Shown here piece by piece: positions 1 to 11,014 of a stretch of 64,000 nt of DNA; the stretch's first letter is position 1, and the number at the start of each line of letters is the position of its first letter. The translations under genes and the position numbers were made by a program. A model generated the notes under the pieces. The model worked only from the letters and a program-made list of their open reading frames with translations. It ran no database searches and was not told the DNA's origin. The stretch spans positions 6,275,375 through 6,339,374 of the forward strand of contig NC_079510.1 of the NCBI RefSeq assembly GCF_030052815.1. The letters are read 5' to 3'. The stretch is from Hevea brasiliensis. Lineage: Eukaryota > Streptophyta > Magnoliopsida > Malpighiales > Euphorbiaceae.

Positions 1-1163
1 ATCTAAACATAATATAAAACCAAAGGGTTGGAGCTTCACCAACCTACTCCCTCTGTTTCCTCTAACCCATATTCCTAAAACTTTACATGAAGAAGAATCA
101 TATTAAACCTCTATAAAAGGTAAAAAGTATCATTTTCTCTCATCTCTCAAATGGCTTGAAGAAGAAATGGGAGAAACTCCTCCCATTGGATGGCAAAAGT
201 AGGTAAGCTCCTTCTCCTTCTTATTGGTATGTTCAAGAGGCATTAAAAAAAAAACCTAAAAAAACATCCTCTAACATGAGAAAGAATTATCCTTCAAAAG
301 GTTTATTACCATCAAATTCAATTAACATGTACTAAATTAACTATAATTGTGCTCTCATGACCATGTACTTCCTAAGATATGCAAACAATTTCTCAACAAT
401 CCGTAATATTTTTCTCCTTGTTGCTTCAATCAACTTCTTTTTCAAACAAAAGACTTGTGCTGCACCATTCTCTTAGGATTCCCTTATTACAATTTTATTA
501 TTTATAATTTACTAAAATATATGGATTAATTTAATTTTTTATTATCCAATTAAAATGAAATAAAAATAGACTTTTATTATCATAATTATATTAAATTACT
601 ATGGGTATTTTTGACAATCCCATTATTCCCCTTCACATTTTTATATAAATTATAAATTATTAATTAATTAATTATAGATTATAGATAGATGAAATAATAA
701 TAATGTTTTTAACAAATTCAATAAAAAAGAGATTAAAATTAAAAAAAAAAAGTAATCACGAACATTACAATGAAGTAATAATTTTATATTTACTAAAATT
801 ACAGTCATTTAAAAAATTACAATGATGCATTTGTATTTGTATGGAATATAAACATTAAAACTCCACCAAATCTATAATTGTACTGAAATTTGTATGACTT
901 CCATGACAATAAGGAAAGGCCTAAAAAAAATAGGGATTATAATATTGAAGTAGTAAATTATATTGTAGCTCTCACATTGTATTGAAATTATAGTAGCAAA
1001 TATATAACACTGAGTCATTAACTACTCAACGTTGCAAGTAGATTTGTAGTATTGAAATTGTAGTAAATATATACATAAGTTCATAGCTAACTTCAAAACA
1101 ATTCTAGTTCATAATGGCCAAATACATTATCACACACTTGTATTGTGTTTTTGTCTATTGCAT
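1..1163. other. AT-rich intergenic DNA
   Basis: No coding region or recognisable element was found. The stretch is AT-rich with short A and T runs and simple TAAT-type repetition around 655-690. It ends where a copia-like LTR seems to begin. Confidence 0.6.
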
Positions 1164-2257
1164 TGTTAGAAATAGTTAGTGATAGGAAAAATTGTCCAAT
1201 ATAGAAAGAGTTTTGTCTGCTTATTAAAAGGAATTAAGATGAACTGTTTATTGCTAACAATTGTATCTATTCTAAAAGATCTAAGTGAACATATGTAATT
1301 ATTCTAAAAGATATAAAGTAAACTGTTGTATCTATTCTAAGAGATGTGAGTGAATAAATGTTATTGTTCTAAGAAATACGAAGTGAACTGTTATATTTGT
1401 TCTTAGAGGTGCAAAGGCTTTATAAATAATAGTTTGAACAAAAATCAATTAATTTTTCTCTTCTATCTCTTCTCTTCAATTCCGCTTACAATCAACACTG
1501 CTATTTTTTAATTCATTAGTAGGAAAATTCTAGAATTATTGTCTAGAATTCTATTTTGACTTTGTTATCCTGAAGGATTTGCACAAACTACGTAGTACTA
1601 ATATAGTGAGAGGCATAATTCCCTTAAGTAGAGTGATTACACAATCGAAGCCTATTGTTATTTTTTTTTTCTAGCAATCTTAAGGGAATTATCCAATAAT
1701 AGAGGCTTCTGGTACTGGTGGTTCAAATTCTATCTTCAACAAAATTGTCAATCCTTATGTCTTCAAACTAGAGCATTTTGATGGAACTAATTTCACTTGC
1801 TAGAAGGACAAATTACTATTTTTGCTTACTGAATTGGGTATTTCATATCTACTGAGTGACAATTTGCCTAAAATTCCTGAACCATCTGATAATGAGACTA
1901 CAACAGTCATAGTATCTCGTAAGAAACATGACGAAGATGAATTTTGCTATAGAGGATTTATTCTAAATTCTCTTTTTGATAGGCTACATGATTCATTTTG
2001 ATTTATCGAATCTCCATAACAAATCTAGCAAGCATTAGAGAATAAGTATACTTCTGAAAAACAAGATACGGAAAGATTTTTAAATATGAAGTTTTTTTTT
2101 TAGTTTCAAATGTCAGAAATAAACCTGTTATGAATCAAGTAGTTTTAGTATTTAGACTCAAGGATTTGAAAATAAAAATGTCCAAACTGTGATTGGAAAA
2201 TTACCAATGAATCTCTGGGGAGAAGCATTATTTACAGCTTGCCATGTGCACAACAGA
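1164..2257 (+). mobile_element. Degenerate Ty1/copia fragment: LTR-like leader, gag, integrase tail
   Basis: A TG-initiated, LTR-like stretch begins near 1164 and carries a TATA box (TATAAATA, about 1421-1428). From about 1760 the plus strand reads as a copia gag of the UBN2 type: a motif like LEHFDGTNFT, a broken Trp (stop) before KDKL, then FLLTELGISYLL, and later YRGFILNSLFDRLHDSF. Several in-frame stops and shifts are visible. At about 2198-2257 the reading jumps to the copia integrase-tail motif LPMNLWGEALFTACHVHNR, so everything between gag and integrase has been lost. The sequence stops abruptly at 2257, where a gypsy-type LTR begins. The 5' LTR limits are inferred, because no matching 3' LTR was found. 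Confidence 0.6.
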
Positions 2258-2529
2258 TGTAGACCTTTATTTTTGTGACCTTGTGGGTATGTGCATTGAA
2301 GTCATGAGGAATCCGAAAATGAAAAAATTATATGATTATGAAATATATTTGGAAAAATTAAAAAATAAATAATTATATATACTCCATTATTCTTGAAGAA
2401 CATTTTGAAGAGTAAAAAATGATTAATTAAATTTAAATTAAATTTATTTTTGTTTAGATTTAATCTTGAAAATTTGTTTTGTTAAAAAAAAAAACCCTAA
2501 TTGGGCTCTCTAAGGCTAATAAGGCCTAG
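2258..2529 (+). mobile_element. Outer Tat-like long LTR, plus orientation, piece 1
   Basis: The piece begins TGTAGACC, as expected of an LTR start, and runs as the reverse complement of the LTR ends at 5030-5278 and 13500-13813. It shares the 'rounded' features of that LTR: the GTGACC block, the long AT stretch, and the CTAATTGGGCTCTCTAAGG region. It stops at 2529, where a complete inverted element of the same broad family is inserted (TSD CCTAG), and resumes at 13814. Only this first 272 bp lies on the left side. Confidence 0.7.
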
Positions 2530-5278
2530 TGTGGGTTGGGGTCACATGACGTGAGGTAAAAGATCATCTACAAGGATTGCATAAAGTGCACTACATAATG
2601 CCTAGAAAATATGATATAGTTACATCAGTCTTACTTAAGTACCACCTCCTTAGACAACATTTCTTAGATATGAAATTTATATAATCTTAATAGAATCAAG
2701 TCTACTAGTAAGTATCGTCTTCCCATAACACTACCACAATACTAAGGATTTATGCCACAAAAGCATAGATAGACAATAGTCGCTATCCGGGTATAAATCG
2801 GGACATATTCATCATTTCTTTCAAGGAACATCTGATTGAGGCATCAATTTTCAAAAGGACAACAAAAGGAAGTTGACTGATGCACTCAATTTTCCGATAG
2901 GGTCATAAATGACAACTTATTCCTTGCAGAGGTTTCACAACCATTATTACCATAGCCCAATGTCTAGGTTCGAGATAGTGGGTATGTAAGGGGAAGGTGT
3001 TAGGCACCCCTTACTCCTTGTTTAACCTCGTTAATTCGAGTGCTAGTCCTTTACTAATATTTCTAAATGTCTTATTTATTATTCATTTTTCAAACTTCTT
3101 ACCAAAAAAATGTAATTTTTAAACCTACACACGCAAGTAATTTAAACATGTGTTGTTATTTAAAAAAAAAATTTCATGCACAAGTACTACTTATCTATGG
3201 GATTGCTAAATTAAATTAAGTAAAATTTACTAAATAACTAAAATTAATTTATTATTGATAATTCAATTTACAAATAACCCTAAATTTCTAATTAACCTAT
3301 TTCATTTATTTAACAAGTTACCCTAAAGATAATTAAACTAAATAAATTATGTACATGTGTAATTAATTCTAATAAACACAAAAAGGCTCAAACAATTACA
3401 CCCTAAAAATATTTGTTTCCAATATATTAATTTATTTTATTTCTGACCAAATATTTAATTAAATTTAATTTACATGCCAAAGTTAGTTTTTTATACAAAT
3501 AAGATTTAATTTTAATTTACCTAATATTTATTTAATTAAATTTCATAAACAAGTGGGTTAAAAATACAAATAAAATTGATTTTATTATTTACCAAGTAAA
3601 CCATATTATTACTACATATTACATATAAAATTATTATCTTAAGAAAGTTTGAGGGGAACTTACATTTTAATTATTGCAATTACCACTGGGGCAAGCTATC
3701 CTTGAAGAAGGGCTTTCTTTTCTACTATCCTTGTCTTACTCTCGTTAAGCTCCATGCAATTAAATACCCTTTTTTATCTTAACTTAGGGGTATTTACCAA
3801 TTTGTTTTTTCTAAAATAAAATAAATGTTACAATTAAAAATTTAATCACTTACAATATGAGCTTTTAATGGGCTAAAACTATACAATGGCTATGAGTCCA
3901 TCTAGCCTGATTTTATCACTTCATAATACCATATCAAATTATATACATCATTAAAATTAGATCAAGATACAATTTAAAACTTGAACACAAAAAAAAAAAT
4001 AAACAAAATAAAATTTTCAGATTTTGCAGATTCATTGTCTTTGTATTTGAATTTCTAAAAAATCTAAACAAATATAAAAATTACAAAAAAGTTATAGGAG
4101 CAAGATCAAACATCATATTAAATTATGAAATTAATAACTAGGTCAAAATTATTACTAAATAAGTTACAAAAATCGAAACTTTTGATAGTGACAAATTTGC
4201 ACCACTTTTTTAAAACTGCGATATCTCTCAAAATACAAAAAAAAGTTTCATTAAACTAATGGGAAAAATTAGACAAGATCTTGAATTTAATTTTAGACTC
4301 AAGAATAGTAGAAAAAGATAAAGAATTAAAGGATATATAAGCCTTCAAAGTCGACTACACTGCAAATTGAGATATGCAGGCACTCTAAATTTGGATAGCT
4401 ATAACTTACTCAATTTAACAGCTTTTTTCAAGATTCTTAAAGCTAAAATTATTAAAATTTTATGAAGATTATAAATATAATTTTTATACAACTTTTACAA
4501 GATCATAAGTATACAAAAATTAATTAAAAACAAAGTGATAGTAACAAAAATATGTGCAGAGTTATCATCATCCTCAAAATTTTCACATATACATGAACAA
4601 TATGAACATATGAAACCATCTAAAGGTACATAAATATGAAAGAATAGATATATGACATATTTCTTGAATATTCATAATTTAGAACACATGCTTTAAAAGA
4701 AACTCGAAGGTTTGTTGAAGAAAAAAGAAGAAAGTTAGGAGAATAAGAAAGAGTGAGATGGTGAAAACTTATTGAATTAGAGAGATGGAGTGAGGGTTTT
4801 TTCTTATGTTATGTTGTTTTTTCCTCTCCTCCTCTCTCCCCCTTTGTTTATTCTTTTCTGTGAGGTATTTATAGGGTTTATATCAAAAAACTATATAGGA
4901 AGTTTATATAATCCATAAATAAGAAGATTTTAGAGTCTTAAATAGAAAACTTCCTATTTAATTTTTATTTTCCTTTTAAAAAGAATTGTAGGCTCTTATT
5001 TATTTAATCAAAATTTTCTACTGAGCCTTATTGATCTTAGAGAGCCCAATTAGGTTTTTTTAATAAAACAAAATTCCAAAATTAAATTTAAACAAAAAAA
5101 TAAATAAATTTTATTGTTAAACACTTTTTACTATTCAAAATTATTTTCTCCTAGAAACATGCCATACATATGATTATCTATTTTTTATGCCTTTAAATAT
5201 ATCTCATAGTCATACAATTTTTTCATCATTGATTTTCTCACAGACATACCCATAAGGTCACAAAAATAGGGGTCTAAA
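2530..5278 (-). repeat. 3' LTR of the Tat-lineage element
   Basis: This is a direct repeat of 11015-13813 with base substitutions and small indels. On the minus strand it begins TTTAGACCCC (original TG probably mutated) and ends CCCAACCCACA. A TATA-type promoter sequence lies near 4866-4874 on the minus strand, followed by a purine/pyrimidine-biased leader, which is where transcription of the element would be expected to start. It is 50 bp shorter than its partner. Confidence 0.85.
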
Positions 5279-7140
5279 ATTTGCCTGCTACTTTGGCCAA
5301 ACTTAAAATCAATGCGAAGGCATTGCTCAAATTTCATCAAAGTAACAACACAATTTTTTATTAGAACTGTTTGAAAGTAAGTGAAATATCAACTATTAGG
5401 ATCGAGTATGTCTTGCTCTGTCGACACATTTTGCCTGATTCATGTTCAGGACCTTAAGTTATAAGATTAGCCATGGCCTCACAATAGTGAAAATCGAATG
5501 TACTTATTCTGTTGATACTCTTCGTGTCATGGGACTAGCTATGATCCCACAATAGTAATAACTATGTTATTTGAAATTTTAAGTGTATCTTGCTCTATTG
5601 ATACTCTTGTATCATGGGACTAGCTATGGTCCCACAACAGTGATAACTCTATGATCTGAAATTTCAAGTGTATCTTGCTCTGTTGATACCTTTTGTGTCA
5701 TGGGACTAGCTAGGGTCTCGCAATAGTGATAACAGTGTGATTTGAAATCTTCGTGCATTCGTACTTAGGATAGCAGTCCTAAACTGCCTACGTAATCCCC
5801 CTCATTATCCTTGAAGAGGAATCAGACTCACTCATAGTTCAACACTTGAAAACTGTGGTGATGCATGATCTTCTACACCTTACACACTCACAAGTGATAT
5901 TTTGATGCATGATCTTCTATGCCTTACATAATCATGTCATATGCCTTAAACAAAGTCTAAGCACTTACAAAAAAAAAAAAAAACTAATCTGTGATTTGAA
6001 ATTTTTGAGGCTTTGAACCTAAAACCTCCAGACTTCCTACGTATCTCCTTTTTGGGGAGAATCAAATCCTCTCATAGTTCGAGACTTGAAAACTGTGGTG
6101 ATGCATGATCTTCTACACCTTATACACCTACAGGTGACATGTTAATGTCTAATCTTGTATACCTTACAAAACTATGTCGTGCACTCTGAACAAAGTCTAA
6201 AGACTTACCAAAAAAACTAATCTGTGATATGAAAACTATGATGACTGAATCTCAACTGCCTATGACCTATGTGCTTTCTATCTTTCATGCATGCATGTTT
6301 ATTTCCACTAAGGAATATCATTGAAAACTTTAATGGGAATGAATATCACTTGGGATTTTTCTGAAAATTTCAAAACTTTAATGGTGGTATTGTGAAAAAT
6401 TCATTGGGAAGGTGAGAATCTTTCAAAACTTTTCAAAAAATGCACACCAAGAGACTACCTCTAGGTTAAAATAAAATTTCTCTCTAATTTTTCTTTAAAG
6501 TTCCTTCTCCTTCTTACCATGGCTTGTCATTCCAAGTCATGTTTAAGCCCATGCCTTGTCTTGATTGATTCTGCTCATCTTCTATGTGTTTTATTCTTTA
6601 TGCCCTAATTTTTGCCTGAAATGCCCTTTTGGGTTTTTATCTCAGCAGGTTTATTCTAACTTTTGTCTAAGCTGTCCTTTCGGGTTTTCATCTCAACGGG
6701 CTTTGTTTTTATCTAAATTGCCTTTTCAGGTTTTCAATTTAGCTCTCTTTTTTTTTCTCTTTTTATTTATTTTTCTTCTTTTTCTTCTTTTTTTTTTTTG
6801 TACTCAAACTACTATCAGGGAATTCACCATCAATTATTCTATCGTGATAAGAAAACTCATATTAAACTGAAACATGCAGTCCTACTACTTTGTTATTTAA
6901 TGTATCTTTCTGGACAAAAGCATTTGCAATCATAACTATATAGAATCCATTTCTTATCATGCAATAACAACCTTCTTTATTAATTTGGGTGCACCATTAT
7001 CCCTTTTACATTTAGTTTTGCCATATTTCTAAAATTTCAAAGTCAGAAATAAAATGACAACTTACTGAATGGCCCTTTCGGGTTTTCTATCTAGATATTC
7101 TCTCAGTCTCCCTTTTTCTTATTTTTTCTTGACCCTAACT
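5279..7140 (-). repeat. 3' untranslated region of the Tat element with three tandem arrays
   Basis: This is non-coding DNA between the integrase end and the 3' LTR. Three arrays are visible. Copies of about 85 bp lie at about 5400-5750, sharing GGGACTAGCTA at 5531, 5616 and 5702. A 240-bp unit is duplicated at about 5750-6230; AACTGTGGTG recurs at 5851 and 6091. A unit of about 50 bp at about 6600-6750 is built on CCCTTTCGGGTTTT and is echoed at about 7070-7170. Tandem arrays in this position are known in Tat elements and are thought to seed satellite DNA. Confidence 0.7.
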
Positions 7141-8572
7141 TTTGCCTAAACCGCTCGTTGTGAGTTTTTAGCCTAGCGAGTCTATCTCATTCAAAGTATT
7201 TTTTGAGCCTATCAAGATTAACTGATTCTTGAAACTCATTTTCATTTAGGTATGATATTCTCACAATACCTTGTAAGATTTTCTTAACAATATATGGATT
7301 ATCCTAGTTTGGCTTGAATTTTCCTCTTAGATCAAAAGGAATGGGCCAGGCTTATTTCAAAACCATATCACCTTTTTTGATTTTTCTTGGCCTAACTTTT
7401 TTGTTAAAGGCTGGGGTTATCTTTCTCTGAAAAGACCACATGTGATATAAAGCCCTCATTCTTTTCTCATCAATCAGAGCCAATTCCTTATATCTTTTCT
7501 GAGCCCAGACATTTTGTAGGACCTTTGCTTTAAGCATCACTCTTAAGAATTCAACTTCCAACTCAATGAGTAGCACTACTTCAGTCCCATACACTAGAGA
7601 GAATGGAGTTGCCCTCATGGATATTCTTATAGTAGTGCGATAACCCCAAAGAGCATAAAGGAGTTTCTCAAGCTAATTCTTATAGGTTTCAACCATTATC
7701 CTCAAAATAGTTTTCAGAATCTTATTTGTTGCTTCAACTGCTCTATTAGTTTGAGGCCTGTATGGTGAAGATTTATGATGCTTAATCTTGAACTCTGTGA
7801 TCAGTTCTAGAAAATCACCCTTGAATTGAGTGCCATTATCTAAGACTATCTCATGAGATACCCTAAATCAGTAGATCAAATTCTTTCGTACAAACTTGAT
7901 CATCTGCTTAGCACCGACTACCTTGAAGGATTCAATCTCAACCCATTTAGTGAAGTAGTCAATTGCCACAATTATAAATCTATGGCCATGAAAAGCTGTG
8001 GGAGTAATCCTCCCGATGATGTCTATTTCCCAAACTGAAAATGGTTGTGGTGAAGTCACACTGTAAAGCTCACTCGGTGCTAGATGATTCAAATCCCCAT
8101 GGATTCGACATTCATTGTATTTCTTGACAAACTTAGCATAGTCAATCTCCATAATAGACCAGTAGTAACCCAGTCTTAAAATTTTCCTAGCCAAAACCTT
8201 TCCATTCATGTGGAGACCACACAGTCCCACATGTACATCTGCTATTATCTATTCAACCTGCTTCTCTATCACACATAAGAGCAAAAGCCCTTTAAATAAT
8301 CTTTTGTAGAGTTCCCCCTCAACTATTGTAAATTGAGTGGCTAATCTATGAATTGTAGCTCTATCTCTCTTGTTGGCTGATCTTGAGTATTCCCTCACTT
8401 TTAAATACCTCCTTATGTCTTCATACCATTTTCCTTCATCTTCCAGGTCTAAATGCATTATTACTAATCCTCCATAGCATGTAATTCTACTCCTCACTAG
8501 GATAACTGACTGAGTCAACTTTTGATCACCCTTTTCCCAGAGGAACGATAATGTGGCTAAGAAATTAGCCAT
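7141..8572 (-). pseudogene. Integrase region of the Tat-lineage element (broken)
   Basis: Reading the minus strand downwards from 8572, there is a pre-integrase segment (WYEDIRRYLKVREY, RDRATIHRLA, GELYKR). Next comes a zinc-finger-like segment (LHMNG...KYNECRIHG), then the catalytic core with D in WEIDIIGRI (about 8015-8045), D in LDNGTQF (just below 7860) and E in NRAVEATNK (about 7730). A C-terminal part follows, with RATPFSLVYGTE (7600-7618) and GKFKPNW further on. At least one stop and several frameshifts separate the pieces (breaks at about 8240, 7868 and 7620), so no integrase could be made from it. Confidence 0.8.
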
Positions 8573-8880
8573 ATGATTCTGAGCTCAAGACATGCTTTAT
8601 AGTCACCTAATTAAAATGAGACAACAGTCTTTTTGCATATTCCAAATATGGCCTGAACTTTTCTTTTTTCAATCCCCGTTCACCTTTAACACGGGAGACT
8701 ACTAGCATTGAATCCCCAATTATCTCCACTTTTTTAGTACCAACAACTATCAATGCTTCTAGGCCACAGATGTAGGGCTCATATTTGGATTTATAGGGAT
8801 CTTGTGTTGTACTATATCCTGATTAATTCCATGCATATCCTTATAAGACCAGGCTACTTCTTGGTACTTTGTTAATAAAG
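8573..8880 (-). pseudogene. Pre-RT linker fused to RNase H-like domain; reverse transcriptase deleted
   Basis: At about 8800-8872 the minus strand reads the linker that normally precedes reverse transcriptase (EVAWSYKDMHGINQDIVQHKIP). Within a few codons it runs straight into YEPYICGLEALIV (about 8750-8790) and IIGDSMLVVSRVKGE, the RNase H-like domain of Tat elements. The whole reverse transcriptase and connecting region, normally well over 1 kb, is absent, and the junction is near 8797-8803. Stops follow around 8585-8620. Confidence 0.75.
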
Positions 8881-10260
8881 TTATAAATTTATTTCTTTCT
8901 TTTTAAGTTAGATCTTCAGCTAATTTTTTTTCTTTAGGGTTTTTTAGTGTACCCAAATTAATAGAGATCAATTTTAATGCATTAATAGCAATATAATGTA
9001 AATGGTTATGAATGCCATGCATATGCCCATTAGGATAAACATTAAACAAGTAAAGAGACTGGTCATGTTATTGATCTTTGCTTTAAAATCAACATAAAGT
9101 ACATCAGAAATTTAAACATCAGTAGCATTGTCATTATAAAAGACAGACTCAAACTTAGGAATGTAGCTTCAGGTACTTGGCTTCCATGACCTTTTGATCA
9201 GTGGTGCCAATTTTCTATTCTGGCTCTTTCACATGTTATAGCTCTAGATCATCTTTTTAGGTAATTGCCCCCCTGTTTCAAGAACTTGGGAGGCTTTGGC
9301 TCTTCTTCCTCTTCAGTTGGCTTATAGCCTAAATCATACCTCGTGATCTACCCCTTAATCTCAAAAAAGTCACCGGGCCATCTACATATTTTCGTAGGCC
9401 CATGCCCAAAAAAAAACTTTTTCTCCTTCTTCATAGTAGCCACTTTTGGATCCATCTAGTTTTTTTAGATCCCAACAACCTGAAAACCAAACATTGGTGG
9501 AGTTGAACCATCTACTTACAATGTAGCTACTTTCCTATCAGAATCGGTCCAGACATCCAAAGGACCCTCATCATTACTGGAGCTATCACATATGTTAACA
9601 ACCATTAAGAATGAGGTTCATCGGGCTTCTGGATGGGTTGGAAAAGGTCAATAATTTAGTTAGGGTTATTTGTGATGGTGGATATCATGTAAAGGCTAGG
9701 TGGGGGTGGAATATTGTGGTTGGGCATAGAGCTAGTAAGGGTGTTTGGTTGGTTCTCAGGGTCGGCTATTTTCTTGGCAGCAATTAGATCTTGGATTTTA
9801 TGCTTAAGCTAGAAGCATCGATCGGTGTTGAACTGGCAATGTTGGTTGATATCATAGCTAGGTGGGAGTAGATTTGGTGGTGGTCCAGGTGCTAGGGGCT
9901 GCAGGAGGCCTCAAACTGTGAGACGCTTGAAAACTTTGTACAAGAGTTGGTTGAATTAGGAAAATCCCCTTGGGGTGCAAGACATAGCCTGAACTCCAAT
10001 AACCTTATTTTCTCTTCCAGCTCAGATATCTTGACATTCAAGGTTTCATAAAATATTTTCTTAAACATGGCCATAGTGTCTTCTATCTTAACCGGTACAG
10101 GTGAAATCCTTCCTAGTCTCTTCCTTTCCCTAACCCAACTGACCTGATCAAAAGTCTCTTTGGTGGGTTTCGAGCCTATATTTGCTCAAAGGATAGGATT
10201 TAAGGGTTAACCTAAATATGCTATGTACATGAATGCAATGCATTAATGGACTTTGTTTTT
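8881..10260 (-). pseudogene. gag and G-patch-like region of the Tat-lineage element (broken)
   Basis: On the minus strand a coiled, charged segment (ISELEEKIRLLEF, 9892-10074) is followed by QFNTDRCF and LKHKIQDLIAAKKIADPENQPN at about 9745-9850. That pattern is a Tat gag C-terminus. At about 9270-9420 the reading FFGHGPTKI...RYDLGYKPTEEEEEPKPPKF resembles the G-patch segment between gag and protease of these elements. I could not find a clear aspartic protease motif. Stops and shifts are frequent. Confidence 0.65.
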
Positions 10261-11014
10261 TTTACCTTTACCTATTCTTGAAGGTACATAACCAAAACTG
10301 AAGTACATAAATAGGATCAAAATCAGAACCAAAACCATAATCTGAACCAAAATTGAAAAAAAAAAAAACTGAAACCTTCATTGTAACTAAATCTTTGCCC
10401 CTTATTCCTCCAATTCTCACATATTGGGCAGGGTAAAAATTTATCCTAGGCTTTAGTACACTAGACACACCAATAGGGGGTGGTCTAGGATGATCCTCTC
10501 CTCATAAACAATGGGTTTATATCCTTAATGTTTAACCATAAGGAGGCATCCCCTTGCCTAATACCGGTTTTAAAATGGACCTAGGCCTATACACATATTG
10601 GGTTTATGCATAAGCCTAGGTTCATTTCAATTATCTTTAAGACTTATAGTTTGGATAGAAAGACTATAAATTCAACACAACGAATCTATAGAGTACTTAG
10701 TGTTGAAAGGAAGGGCTCATGGGCTTCAATGGGTAGGAGAAATAGCCATGCGAGAGCTTATTGATTAAGCACAATGACCGGAGCTATGGCTCTTTTATAT
10801 ACCTGAAGGTACGGGCATGGGGTGCTAGCATTCACTAACTTGCCATAGCTTGAGTGGAACTATGCCTCCTCAGTTAGTACTAGTGGGCTATAAGGGTAAA
10901 CGTGATTCGTGTGATAGTGTAGTGAAATGTAAAGAAGTTTAACAAAGAAATAATATTAGACTAGTAAAAACACATTGAAGTAACTATCCATTATCCCCAG
11001 TGGAGTTGCAAAAC
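10261..11014 (-). other. 5' leader and probable primer-binding region of the Tat-lineage element
   Basis: This is non-coding sequence between the 5' LTR and gag. Immediately inside the 5' LTR the minus strand reads TTTTGCAACTCCACTGGGGA (11014 downward). That matches the CGACTCCACTGGGGA-type motif often seen beside Tat LTRs and is probably the primer-binding site. The tRNA species is not assigned. Confidence 0.55.

Noticed and set aside
5400..6240. Spaced repeats considered as a CRISPR array
   Set aside because: The repeats are long, directly adjacent and degenerate, with no unique spacers, and the setting is a plant retrotransposon.
6565..6870. 101-codon hydrophobic open frame
   Set aside because: It reads through the tandem Phe-rich repeat of the Tat 3' UTR on the strand opposite to the element's genes.
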